Shown piece after piece: positions 25,362-33,982 of a DNA stretch of 64,000 bases. Location: the NCBI GenBank assembly GCA_965262485.1, contig OZ253540.1, positions 3,100,001 through 3,164,000 of the forward strand, given 5' to 3'. The stretch's first letter is position 1. Each line of letters starts with the position of its first letter. The DNA is from Bin87 sp965262485 (lineage in GTDB: Bacteria > Chloroflexota > Dehalococcoidia > Lucifugimonadales > UBA3495). The translations under genes and the position numbers were made by a program. The notes under the pieces were generated by a model that had not been told where the DNA came from, searched no databases, and was given only the letters and a program-made list of their open reading frames with translations.

Positions 25362-26447
25362 ATGAAAATTACTGGCGCCACGACGCGTGTGCTGCAAACC
25401 CCCGCCGATAATCCGCTGGTAGTGGGCATTGACCAACCCGGCGTAAGGGAGTTCGTTACGCTGGAGCTGAACACGGATGCGGGCATCCAGGGCGTGGGAC
25501 TCACCTTTTTCGGGGGGCCACTGTACGGCCCGCTGCGTCAGGCGGTGGAGGATATTGCGGCGCTGGCCACCGGCGAGGACCCGATGAACCCGGAGGCGGT
25601 CTGGAACAAACTGATGGGAGCGTGCGCATCCGCTGGGCCGGAGGGCATAGTGTCGCTGGCGCTGGCCGCCGTTGACCTGGCGGTGTGGGACATTAAGGGC
25701 AAGGCGCTGGACCAGACCGTGTGTTCGTTGATGGGCGGTTATCGGGACCGGGCGCCCACCTATGCCAGCGGAGCCCTGATGCGACCCATGGGCGTGGAGT
25801 ACCTGGCCGAGGCCGGCCCCCGCCTGGTGGAGCAGGGGTTTCGCCAGATGAAAACCCAGATGGGCGCCGAGCCCACCGCCGCCCGGGAAGTGGCTCGCAT
25901 CCGTACGCTGCGCGAGGGCATTGGCCCGGACATCGACCTGATGTGCGACATCAACCAGCTGTGGAACGTGAACCAGGCCATCCAGATCGGCACGATGGTT
26001 GAGGAATACAACCTGTTCTGGCTGGAGGACGTGGTGGCCCGGGATGACTATCAGGGGTTGGCTCGCGTGGCCGACGCGCTGACGACACCCATTGCCGCCG
26101 GTGAATACGTGTATGGCATCAGGCCGTTCCGCCACCTGCTGGAGCAGCGTAGCATCGACATTGTGATGGTTGACCTGCTGCGGGCGGGCGGTATCACGCC
26201 GTTCCGCAAGATAGCCGGCATGGCCGAAGCCTTCAACCTGCCGGTGGTGTCTCATCTCATTCCCGAGGTGCAGGTGCATACGATTTCGGCCATCCCCAAC
26301 GGTTTGACGGTGGAGTACATGCCATGGACGCTGCGGCTGTTCGACGAGACGCCTGACATTGTGGACGGGGACATTGTGGTGCCGGACCGGCCGGGGCTGG
26401 GATTGTCCTTCAGCCAGGACGCCATCGCCCAGTATCAGATCAGCTAA
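25362..26447 (+). CDS. Enolase-superfamily (mandelate racemase/muconate lactonizing) enzyme
   Basis: A 361-residue TIM-barrel enzyme that abstracts an alpha-proton from a carboxylate substrate, typically a sugar-acid dehydratase or racemase. The N-terminal capping domain (ITGATTRVLQTP) is followed by the barrel: FRQMKTQMG supplies a lysine of the KxK-type site, DLMCDINQLWNV the first metal Asp, FWLEDVVARDD the second (Glu), and IAAGEYVYG the third (Glu). HLIPEVQVH gives a possible general-base His. AGAGGAG lies about 14 bases before the ATG. It may form a small catabolic unit with the NIPSNAP gene after it. Confidence 0.87.
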   Translation: MKITGATTRVLQTPADNPLVVGIDQPGVREFVTLELNTDAGIQGVGLTFFGGPLYGPLRQAVEDIAALATGEDPMNPEAVWNKLMGACASAGPEGIVSLALAAVDLAVWDIKGKALDQTVCSLMGGYRDRAPTYASGALMRPMGVEYLAEAGPRLVEQGFRQMKTQMGAEPTAAREVARIRTLREGIGPDIDLMCDINQLWNVNQAIQIGTMVEEYNLFWLEDVVARDDYQGLARVADALTTPIAAGEYVYGIRPFRHLLEQRSIDIVMVDLLRAGGITPFRKIAGMAEAFNLPVVSHLIPEVQVHTISAIPNGLTVEYMPWTLRLFDETPDIVDGDIVVPDRPGLGLSFSQDAIAQYQIS

Positions 26448-26542
26448 CCGACGTGCACAGCCTGCCGGCACGAATTGGTTTAGAATAGTCCAACATCCAA
26501 CACCAATCGCATCATCCGACCGCATCATCCGGAGGTACAACT

Positions 26543-26857
26543 ATGGCCGCTTACCAACTTCGCATCTACACCATCAACCGGGGCATGATGGACTCCTGGC
26601 TGGGCGTGTTCAACGAGCACATCCGTCCGCTGCACGAACGCCTGGGCATTCCGGTGGTATCGAGCTACGTCAATGCCGACCGCACGGAGTTCATCTGGGT
26701 GCGCCGGTTCGACAACGCCGACGATATTGCATCCAAGGAGGCCGCGTACTTTGCGTCGCCGGAGCGGTCGGCTCTGGGAGACCGACCCACCAGCCACATC
26801 GCCAAGATGGAAGTTCGGGTGATGGACGGCGTGGAGGCCACGGCCGGCGTCGCGTAA
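26543..26857 (+). CDS. NIPSNAP family protein
   Basis: The 104-residue dimeric alpha/beta-barrel-type protein shows the NIPSNAP pattern: YQLRIYTINRGMMDSWL, the HIRPLHERLGIPVVSSYV turn, and FIWVRRFDNADD. Bacterial members accompany catabolic oxidoreductases; no enzymatic activity is assigned. It lies 95 bases after the enolase-family gene in the same direction and ends 20 bases before a terminator. Confidence 0.82.
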   Translation: MAAYQLRIYTINRGMMDSWLGVFNEHIRPLHERLGIPVVSSYVNADRTEFIWVRRFDNADDIASKEAAYFASPERSALGDRPTSHIAKMEVRVMDGVEATAGVA

Positions 26858-26877
26858 CTGGCAACGCGGGTAAATCG

Positions 26878-26911
26878 AAGGGCAGGGCGGCCAGTGCGTC
26901 ACCCTGCCCTT
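26878..26911. terminator. Bidirectional terminator
   Basis: AAGGGCAGGG (26878-26887) pairs perfectly with CCCTGCCCTT (26902-26911) around a 14-base loop, between the converging NIPSNAP and GNAT genes. No long T-run, so strength is uncertain. Confidence 0.65.
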
Positions 26912-26918
26912 CCTGCTG

Positions 26919-27380
26919 TTACAGGTCCTTGACCATTTCGCGATGGGGGATGTCCACTTCCAGGAACATATCGCCGGCTTCCTGGTAGCCGTGGGCAGCG
27001 TAAAAGGATTTGACGTATTCCTGAGCGTGCAGCGTGATGCGACCGAAACCCAACCGGCGGGCCTGATTTTCCAGAAAGTCCAGAAGTTGCCCGCCGACTC
27101 CGGTGCGTCGCCATTCCTGCAATACGGCCATGCGTCCGATGTGGGGGCCGTTGCCGTCCACGTCGGGGAGCAGACGCCCGGTGGCAATGACCACGCCCTG
27201 ACGCAGCGCAACGGCGTGGACGGTGTCGGGCGCGGTGTCGGCGTCGTCGACCTCGACGTTGGCGGGGATGCCCTGCTCACCGACGAACACGCGCATCCGG
27301 ACGGAGATCGCACCTTCCAGTTCGGTGGGCGTTTCGACCAGTTTGAGGGATACCGAAGTCGTGTCGCCGGGGGTGGGCAT
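26919..27380 (-). CDS. GNAT N-acetyltransferase
   Basis: The 153-residue protein has the GNAT acetyl-CoA loop as QEWRRTGVGGQLLDFLEN (R/Q-x-x-G-x-G/A), preceded by GRMAVLQ and followed by LHAQEYVKSFYAAHGYQ. The N-terminal MRVFVGEQGIPANVEVDDAD is typical of the ElaA/YjcF subgroup. Substrate unknown. It is the last gene of a leftward series; the preceding coiled-coil gene ends 9 bases upstream. Confidence 0.87.
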   Translation of the reverse strand: MPTPGDTTSVSLKLVETPTELEGAISVRMRVFVGEQGIPANVEVDDADTAPDTVHAVALRQGVVIATGRLLPDVDGNGPHIGRMAVLQEWRRTGVGGQLLDFLENQARRLGFGRITLHAQEYVKSFYAAHGYQEAGDMFLEVDIPHREMVKDL

Positions 27381-27388
27381 GGTCGGGC

Positions 27389-27847
27389 TTAGCCGTCCGA
27401 GTGGTCGTGAGCCGGCCCCCTGGATATACCGAGGGCAGCTTCGATAGCGGCCAGGCGGCGCAGCAGTTCGGCGTTGTCCGCCGCGCCATTTGATGCAGCA
27501 GGGCGTCCATTGGACTGCCCTGCCAGGATTCCGGCGAGAGCGGTCATCATTTCGGTATGCCGGCGTTCTGCCTCGGCACGTTCTTCCCGGCGGGTTCGTT
27601 CCGCCTCGGCACGTTCTTCCAGGCGGATGCGCTCCGCTTCCAAGCGGATCTCGCTGCGGGTGCGCTCCCCTTCCAGGCGGTTCTCGCTGAGAGTGCGCTC
27701 CGTTTCCAGGCGGTCCTCGCTGCGCGATCGGCGGCGTTCTCTAATGTCAAAGTAGCTGGACAGCATTTGCGGTACTCCCAGTACGGCAAGGACGATTGCG
27801 ATGTATGCCGCACCTTCAAAGTATGGCAATAAATCGAGGAATGTCAA
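27389..27847 (-). CDS. Membrane-anchored coiled-coil protein, copy A (longer)
   Basis: The 152-residue protein has one N-terminal membrane helix (PYFEGAAYIAIVLAVLGVP, about 8-26) and then a highly charged coiled coil at about 38-95, built of repeated RLExERTRxExR units. The tail ends ELLRRLAAIEAALGISRGPA. It is a near-copy of the gene at 27930-28310, with about 26 extra residues of the coiled-coil repeat. Function unknown; a short membrane-tethered rod is what the sequence shows. Confidence 0.65.
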   Translation of the reverse strand: MTFLDLLPYFEGAAYIAIVLAVLGVPQMLSSYFDIRERRRSRSEDRLETERTLSENRLEGERTRSEIRLEAERIRLEERAEAERTRREERAEAERRHTEMMTALAGILAGQSNGRPAASNGAADNAELLRRLAAIEAALGISRGPAHDHSDG

Positions 27848-27863
27848 ACTTCACCCCAATCTA

Positions 27864-27912
27864 TTCGCCTTCACTGATGCGGGAGTACATGGCAAGGGGC
27901 GTAGCGGCCGGG
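27864..27912 (-). pseudogene. Remnant of SDR gene 3' end
   Basis: These about 49 bases repeat 28325-28372, the last codons of the SDR gene (reading LAMYSRISE). They lie upstream of coiled-coil copy A exactly as the real SDR end lies upstream of copy B, proving that the duplicated unit was [SDR tail + coiled-coil gene]. Confidence 0.8.
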
Positions 27913-27929
27913 CGTGGGCATTGTTGGGC

Positions 27930-28310
27930 CTAGCCGTCCGAGTGGTTGTGAGCCGGCCCGTCAGATATACCGAGGGCAGCTTCGATGGCGGCCAGGCGAC
28001 GCAGCAGCTCGGCGTTGTCCGCCGCGCCATTTGTGGTAGCAGGGCGTCCATTGGACTGCCCTGCCATGATTCCGGCGAGAGCGGTCATCATTTCGGTATG
28101 CCGGCGTTCTGCCTCGGCACGTTCTTCCCGGCGGGTTTGTTCGGCTTCCAGACGGATGCGCTCCGTTTCCAGGCGGTCTTCGCTGCGGGATCGGCGGCGT
28201 TCTCTAATGTCAAAGTAGCTGGACAGCATTTGCGGGACTCCCAGTACGGCAAGGACGATTGCGATGTATGCCGCACCTTCAAAGTATGGCAATAAGTCGA
28301 GGAATGTCAA
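27930..28310 (-). CDS. Membrane-anchored coiled-coil protein, copy B (shorter)
   Basis: The 126-residue paralogue of the downstream gene has an identical membrane helix (about 8-26) and ERRRSRSEDRLETERIRLEA coiled-coil start, but only about half of the repeated units. The C-termini differ at few positions (SDGPAHNHSDG). It starts 13 bases after the SDR stop, so it is probably co-transcribed with SDR. Copy-number change in the short Glu/Arg repeat explains the length difference. Confidence 0.65.
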   Translation of the reverse strand: MTFLDLLPYFEGAAYIAIVLAVLGVPQMLSSYFDIRERRRSRSEDRLETERIRLEAEQTRREERAEAERRHTEMMTALAGIMAGQSNGRPATTNGAADNAELLRRLAAIEAALGISDGPAHNHSDG

Positions 28311-28323
28311 ACTTCACCCCAAT

Positions 28324-29154
28324 TTATTCGCCCTCGCTGATGCGGGAGTACATGGCAAGGGGCGTAGCGGCCAGCAGTCCGGCATCCACGGGCAGCACCA
28401 CGCCAGACACCCAGCGGGATTCGTCGCTGGCGAGAAAGAGGGCGGCGTAGGCGATGTCCCAAGCGTTGCCCTCCACTCCAAGGGGGCCAGCCTTTCGCCG
28501 CCGTTCGCGGGTTACGGGCTCCATGGTTCCGCCAACCATGGGGGTGTAGATGTGGCCGGGAGCGATAACGTTGACCCGTACATTGTCTCGACCCAGGTGC
28601 ACCGCCATCGTCTCCGACATTCCAATGACGCCGGCCTTGGAGGCAGAATAGGGGACGCTGGCGGCGCCGCTGCCGGCACGGACGCCGGCAATGGAGGACA
28701 TGTTGATGATGCTGCCGCCGCCGGCGTCCATCATTTTGGGAACGGCGTACTTGGTGGTGAGCATCATGCTCTTGAGGTTGACGTCCAGCACGTTGTCCCA
28801 GACGCTTTCTTCGACGTCGGTGGGAGACCCCGGGCCGGTGATGCCCACGTTGTTGAAGAGGATATGCAGGGCTCCGTAGCGTTCAACCGCCGCATCGGCG
28901 ATGGCCTGGCAGTCCACGGCCAGGGTAACGTCGGCGCCGATGATGGATGCTTCGCCGCCCTCTTCGCGGATGGTGGCCAGGGTTTCCTCGGCGGCCTGTG
29001 GGTTGCGGTCCACCAGCAGCACCTTTGCTCCCTCACGGGCGAACAGGATGGAGGCGGCCTTTCCAGTACCCAATCCGGGACCACTGGAGCCGGCGCCCGT
29101 GATGACGGCGACTTTTCCTTCGAGGCGCCGGCGGCCAGTTGGCATTAGCGTCAT
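28324..29154 (-). CDS. Short-chain dehydrogenase/reductase
   Basis: The 276-residue Rossmann enzyme has nucleotide-binding TGAGSSGPGLGTGKA (TGxxxGxG with an insertion), LVDRNP (Asp after beta 2 favours NAD), NNVGI, the catalytic Ser in INMSSIAG, and YSASK with Tyr and Lys. Classical SDR; it oxidises or reduces a hydroxyl/carbonyl group of unknown substrate. It lies in a leftward unit after the thioesterase and UGSC genes, suggesting one catabolic pathway. Confidence 0.92.
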   Translation of the reverse strand: MTLMPTGRRRLEGKVAVITGAGSSGPGLGTGKAASILFAREGAKVLLVDRNPQAAEETLATIREEGGEASIIGADVTLAVDCQAIADAAVERYGALHILFNNVGITGPGSPTDVEESVWDNVLDVNLKSMMLTTKYAVPKMMDAGGGSIINMSSIAGVRAGSGAASVPYSASKAGVIGMSETMAVHLGRDNVRVNVIAPGHIYTPMVGGTMEPVTRERRRKAGPLGVEGNAWDIAYAALFLASDESRWVSGVVLPVDAGLLAATPLAMYSRISEGE

Positions 29155-29263
29155 AATTCCCTCCGGGTGGTTTGACTTGGGGTATCAGTCGGCAGACGGT
29201 ACGGATTCCGGTTGCAGCAGCCAGGGTCGCTACCCAGCAGGAGCCGGCCGATGGCCGGCCAGG

Positions 29264-29677
29264 TTATTGCGTTGCGGCGGCCGGCGGGGTGGCAATCGCC
29301 TGGGGAACGATGGCCATTCGGAGCTCCGCGGTGCCCAGCGCCAGATCTCCGAGCCGCACCACGACCTCGAACAGCAGCTTGTTGCCGGCAACGTGGGCCA
29401 GAGTGGAACGGGCCACGACATCGCTGCCGGCGTCGGCGGAGGCGAGGTGCTTGACGTTGATCTCGTAACCGACGAGGGTTTGCTGTTGGTGCAAAAGAGG
29501 ATACACCGCGCCGTACGCGGCCTGTTCAATGAGCATCACCATGGCGGGGGTGCTGAACTTGGGGGTGTGCGGAGCGAGGTGCTCCGCGCCAACGGTGATG
29601 CGCGCTTCGCCGGCCAGCCCGGGCCGAATGGCCGGGTTGAGTGGAGGGCGAGCCGGCGAAGGCTCGGGTGTCGTCAT
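29264..29677 (-). CDS. Hotdog-fold thioesterase, FlK-like
   Basis: The 137-residue protein resembles fluoroacetyl-CoA thioesterase-type hotdog proteins: HTPKFSTPAMVMLIEQAAYG, with the Thr/Ser and Glu positions of the active site, then VGYEINVKHLASADAGSDVV with the conserved His, and GNKLLFEVVVR. It likely hydrolyses a short acyl-CoA. The ATG at 29677 is 9 bases after the UGSC stop, so the two are translated from one message. Confidence 0.82.
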   Translation of the reverse strand: MTTPEPSPARPPLNPAIRPGLAGEARITVGAEHLAPHTPKFSTPAMVMLIEQAAYGAVYPLLHQQQTLVGYEINVKHLASADAGSDVVARSTLAHVAGNKLLFEVVVRLGDLALGTAELRMAIVPQAIATPPAAATQ

Positions 29678-29686
29678 GTATCGGGG

Positions 29687-30262
29687 CTAGTCGTCGGAGG
29701 CCACCGCTGCTTCCTGACCGGTCAAGATGGACTCAACTTCGTCGGCCAGTTCGGCGGCGCGCTGCTTCACCTCATCGTCGGTGAGGCTGGACAGCGGGTG
29801 CTGGGCGACCACGTACCGATAGTCAGGCACGCCCATCATACGGGTCATGGCCTGGGCGGTGTTCAGGAACACGTGGGTGATGATTGCCGCGGTGGGTACG
29901 CCGCGCTTTTCCATATCGATGCCGTCGTGCACACTGCACGAGCTGCAGGACCCTCAATCCCCAACCCCGGTGATGAGGTAATCGACCTCCCCCAGGATGG
30001 AGTCAATCACGTCCTGCCGGGCCGGCAGGCTGGCGTGGTGCTTGGCGAAGTACTTAACCTCGGAGAAACCGTGCCGCTCGTTAAGGATGTTGCCCAGCTC
30101 ATGGAGGAGCTTGTCGGCGTTGGCCTTGGAGTTTTCCATGAGGCCCAGACGCTTGCCGGCCAAACCGCCGGAGCGGTCGTTCATGTGAAACTCGGTGGTG
30201 GGCAGTTCGGTGCCCCGGGGATTTACCATGCGTAGCCGGGACATGGATTCGGCAGTAGTCAT
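29687..30262 (-). CDS. UGSC-family selenoprotein, TGA at codon 103 read as Sec
   Basis: The minus-strand frame from ATG 30262 meets TGA at 29956-29954 and continues open in the same frame to 29687, 191 residues in all. Upstream it reads RLGLMENSKANADKLLHELG and ends ITGVGD; then U103 and GSCSSCSVHDGIDMEKRGVP; then FLNTAQAMTRMMGVPDYRYV. U-G-S-C at 103-106 is the signature for which the UGSC (seleno)protein family is named, and the flanks match that family. A 7-bp hairpin follows TGA at SECIS distance. The function is not established; the thiol/selenol motif suggests redox chemistry. A poor -10 (TACAAT, about 30309-30304) precedes it. Confidence 0.87.
29925..29956 (-). promoter_or_regulatory. 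Candidate bacterial SECIS element with UGA codon
   Basis: After UGA (29956-29954), 12 bases precede UCGUGCA (29941-29935), loop GUG (29934-29932) and UGCACGA (29931-29925): a perfect 7-bp stem with the apical loop 19 bases from UGA and a G as first loop base. Published bacterial SECIS rules ask for an apical loop about 16-37 bases after UGA with a G in its first two positions; this fits. Confidence 0.72.
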
Positions 30263-30381
30263 AACTAACCTCCGTTGGCGTTGTTGGATGGCGCTGATGG
30301 GCGGATTGTACCTTTATTTGGCGGTGTTGCATAACCCCCATTCGCAAAGCAATTGAGCGCGCGTTTTCCGCCGACGGGAGG

Positions 30382-31122
30382 CTAACGAATCATCTGGTGA
30401 ACGATCCCGGCCACCGAGCCGGGGTCGCCTATCTCCCGCATCCGAACCTTGTGGCGTTCCGTTACGCCGCTGGCAACCACCACACTGCCCCGGCCGGTAA
30501 CCATCTCGAACATATTGCGGGTCTCCGAGATTGAGTTAATCGCATTGACCGGCACCTCGGTAGTATCCAGCCACAGGAAGCGGTACATGCGCACGGCTCG
30601 TCGGTCGGTCACGAAGTAGGTAGTGTGGTGGTTCAACCAGTAACGGACAATCCCCGAAAAATAGAGATACAGGGCCATCAGGAAGAACGCGAAGTAATAA
30701 ATGGGGTAGGATTGTTCCGCAAAAAAGAGCAGATAGCCCGCGCCGGCGTAAAAGGGCAAACTGCTTATTATCCGGGCGATGGCCGGCTTGAGCGAAGGGT
30801 GGCGCAACGCCAGCACCCGCTCCTCGGGCGTTAGGTCCAAACGGGGCAAAGCGCCGGCAAAGCTGAAGTAGAACCCGACCAGTGTTATCGCGAGTCCGAC
30901 CAGCATGATCGCCTGCCCGGCCCATTCGGCCAAATCGGCGGCGAAGTACAGCGCTGCGCCGGCCGCAACCAGTGGCGACCCGATCACCAGGGCCAATATA
31001 ATTCGGAGCGCCACCGGAATGCTCACGTCCAACCGGCCTTCAGGAAGCGTCGTCTCCTGCGTAGCCGGTTGGGACGGCTCGGCGAGTTCGCCGTCGGGTT
31101 CCCTGGCTTGCTGTTCAACCAT
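30382..31122 (-). CDS. PH-like domain membrane protein
   Basis: The 246-residue protein has a polar N-terminus of about 30 residues, two membrane helices (about 38-62 and 68-90), then two more (about 122-137 and 141-160). A C-terminal bacterial PH-type domain follows (YFVTDRRAVRMYRFLWLDTT, EVPVNAINSISET, GSVVVASGV), with the TDRR entry and beta-rich pattern. Such proteins are envelope-associated and of unknown ligand. GGGGAGGT lies just before the ATG and inside the end of the LRR gene, whose stop is two bases upstream, so the two are coupled. Confidence 0.7.
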   Translation of the reverse strand: MVEQQAREPDGELAEPSQPATQETTLPEGRLDVSIPVALRIILALVIGSPLVAAGAALYFAADLAEWAGQAIMLVGLAITLVGFYFSFAGALPRLDLTPEERVLALRHPSLKPAIARIISSLPFYAGAGYLLFFAEQSYPIYYFAFFLMALYLYFSGIVRYWLNHHTTYFVTDRRAVRMYRFLWLDTTEVPVNAINSISETRNMFEMVTGRGSVVVASGVTERHKVRMREIGDPGSVAGIVHQMIR

Positions 31123-31124
31123 AT

Positions 31125-33908
31125 CTACCTCCCCAGGAACACTTGGATGCCGATAGCAAATAAGGTCAGCGCCAACCCAATCAACGAAATAAGGGGAAAG
31201 TTCCGGGATGTGTCGTAAGCGGCGTCTTGCGCGCCGCCGGGGAGCAGGCGGATCACCGTCTGGGTTAGAGGGTCGGTAGGACGTTCATCTTCCCCGGCGC
31301 TGTCCGGTGGCGTCCATGGTTCCTCTATCAGGATAACCTCTATCGAAACATCACAGCACAGGCCGTCACTGTTTTCAGACCCGGCTTCCTGAGCGGGGCC
31401 GTTGTTGTCCACTTGCATCGTCAGAATCGTGGACTCGCCGACCTTCAAAATCCCGTTGGCCGGCGACACGGTAACCCACTGGTCGGAGCTGGCTACTCTC
31501 CAGTCCATCGTTGCCGCGTTGTTATTGATCAGCTGGAAAGTCCTGCTCGATTGTATTCCGCCGACCACGGGAACCGGAATGCCGGTTGAACCCGAGGCCG
31601 ATCCCCCATTGCGGCCAAACCCGGAATCTCCCCCCGAACCCGGAGGGCCAACAGTAGGCACGATGAGCAGTGCGGGGGTGGCTGTCGGGGTCGGCGTAGC
31701 AGTCGGCGTTGGTGTGGACGTGGGTCTGGGCGTGGCTGTCGGTTCAGGAGTAGGCGTTGGCGCCGGGGTCGGCGTTCGTGTAGGAGTAGCAGTTGGCGTG
31801 GGCGTGGGAGTAGCAGCTGGCGTCGGCGTGGGCGTGGGAAGTAGCAGTTGGCGTCGGTGCGCGCGTAGGAGCAGCAGTCGAGGTCGGCGCGCGTGTAGGA
31901 GCAGCAGTCGAGGTCGGCGCGCGTGTAGGAGCAGCAGTCGGGGTTGGCGTGCGCGTAGGAGCAGCAGTCGGGGTCGGCGCGCGTGTAGGAGCAGCAGTCG
32001 GGGTTGGTGGAGGCGCGCAGTTCGGGCCGCCTCCGTCTCCCCTGCTTCCCTGCAGCCAGTTCTGGAAAGCCTGATTCGTGGGCGCGCACAGTCCGGCGTT
32101 AGCGCCAAATAGAAAATCGCGCAGCTCCGTTAGAGACGTGAGACTAAAGGGAAGCTCGCCCGTCAGCCGGTTGCTGCCGAGCCACAGCGCTTGCAGGTTG
32201 GACAGGCGGCCCAGTTCCGGGGGAATCGTGCCCGTCAACTGGTTACTGTCGAGATACAAGTACTCAACGCGTCCCTCGTCGGTGTCCACGCCAAACCATT
32301 GGTTCAGCGGCGCGTCGCTCATCCAGTTGGTGTTATCAATCCAGTTGTTGCCCCCGGTGGCCCGGTAAAGGATTTCCAGGATTTCCCGGTCCGGGGAGAC
32401 GGGCGCGCAGTTCGGACCGTCGTCTCGATCTTGAATTCGCTGCAGCCAGTTCTGGAAAGCCTCATTCGTGGGCGCGCACAGCCCGGCGTTGGCGCCGAAA
32501 AAGAATTCCTCAAGTCCCGTCAGTCCCGTGAGGTCCGAAGGGAGATTGCCCGTCAACTGGTTCCTGTTGAGATACAGCCCTTGCAGGTTGGACAGGCGGC
32601 CTAGTTCAGCGGGAATCGCGCCCGTCAAAGAGTTTTCATAGAGACTCAGCCCTTGCAGGTTGGACAGGCCCCCCAGTTCGGGGGGAATCGTGCCCGTCAG
32701 CTGGTTGCTGATGAGATACAGCCCTTGCAGGTTGGACAGGCGGCCCAGTTCCGGGGGAATCGCGCCCGTCAGCCGGTTGCTGTCGAGATACAGATATGCC
32801 AGGTTGGACAGGCGGCCCAGTTCCGGGGGAATCTGGCCCGTCAACTGGTTGTCGAAGAGATCCAGCTCTTGCAGGTTGGATAAGCGGCCCAGTTCGGGGG
32901 GAATCGTGCCCGTCAACTGGTTGCTGTCGAGATACAGCTCTTGCAGGTTGGACAGGCGGCCCAGTTCCGGGGGAATCTGGCCCGTCAAGTGGTTGCTGTT
33001 AAGATCCAAGGACTCAACGCGTCCCTGGTCGTCGGTGTACACGCCAAACCATTGGTTCAGCGGCGCGTCGCTCAGCCAGTTAGTGTTATCAATCCAGTTG
33101 TCCCCATCGGTGGCCCGGTAAAGGATTTCCAGGATTTCCCGGTCCGGGGAGACGGACGCGCAGTTCGGGCCGTCTCGATCTTGAATTCGCTGCAGCCAGT
33201 TCTGGAAAGCCTCATCCGTGGGCGCGCACAGCCCGGCGTTGGCGCCGAAATAGAATAGCTCAAGTCCCGTCAGTCCCGTGAGGTCCGAAGGGAGATTGCC
33301 CGTCAACTGGTTGCTGTCGAGCAACAGCCATTGCAGGTTGGACAGGCCGCCTAGTTCAGCGGGAATCGCGCCTGTCAACTGGTTGCTGTCGAGCAACAGC
33401 CATTGCAGGTTGGACAGGCCGCCCAGTTCCGGGGGAATCGTGCCCGTCAACTGGTTGCCGCCGAGAACCAGCCTTTGCAGGTTGGACAGGCCGCCTAGTT
33501 CCGGGGGAATCGCGCCCGTCAACTGGTTGCTGATGAGATACAGCCCTTGCAGGTTGGACAGGCCGCCCAGTTCCCGGGGAATCTGGCCCGTCAACCGGTT
33601 GCTGTTAAGATCCAAGGACCCAACGCGTCCCTGGTCGTCGGTGGCCACGCCATACCATTGGTTCAGCGGCGCGTCGCTCAGCCAGTTTTCGTTGTTGGCC
33701 CAGTTGTCGCCCCGGTGGCATTGTATGACGCGACCAGGGCATCCCGATCCGCGTCATCCGCGTCCTGAGCGGACAGGGGCGCCGGAGCCAGGAACTCCGG
33801 AAAGAGCGCCAGGGACAGCAGGAGAAACGCCCCAAGGAAGGCGACCGAGCGCAGAACAGGAGCGAAATTACGCGGTGAAATCGGGCGGCCCAAGTATGTC
33901 CTGAACAT
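31125..33908 (-). pseudogene. LRR surface protein with signal peptide and membrane anchor, split by two frameshifts
   Basis: It starts at 33908 with a signal peptide (VAFLGAFLLLSLALFPEFLA, then LSAQD). Near 33710 one G is missing relative to its own repeat copies, so SYNATG continues in the next frame as DNWANNENWLSDAPLNQW. Three modules follow, each an NW-type cap plus 24-residue repeats LxxLxLxxNxLTGxIPxELG (33650-32050), then a Thr/Pro linker. At 31839-31840 an extra A shifts the frame again; the other frame carries more Thr/Pro repeats, a BACON/Ig-like domain (WRVASSDQWVTVSPANGILK) and a C-terminal helix (ISLIGLALTLFAIGIQVF). Restored length is about 928 residues. Decay, phase variation or assembly error are all possible. 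Confidence 0.75.
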
Positions 33909-33982
33909 AAGATGTAGCTATTTCAATCTCTACCAAAGTCCCGGACACCTGGCACCTTTCGGCGGCGCGGGCGGATTGGACA

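Noticed and set aside
31640..32030. Tandem GTAGGAGCAGCAGTCG repeats as a regulatory array
   Set aside because: They encode the Thr/Pro linker of the LRR protein in frame.
32050..33650. CRISPR-like regular repeats
   Set aside because: The periodicity is about 72 bases and codes for leucine-rich repeats in frame, with no unique spacers.
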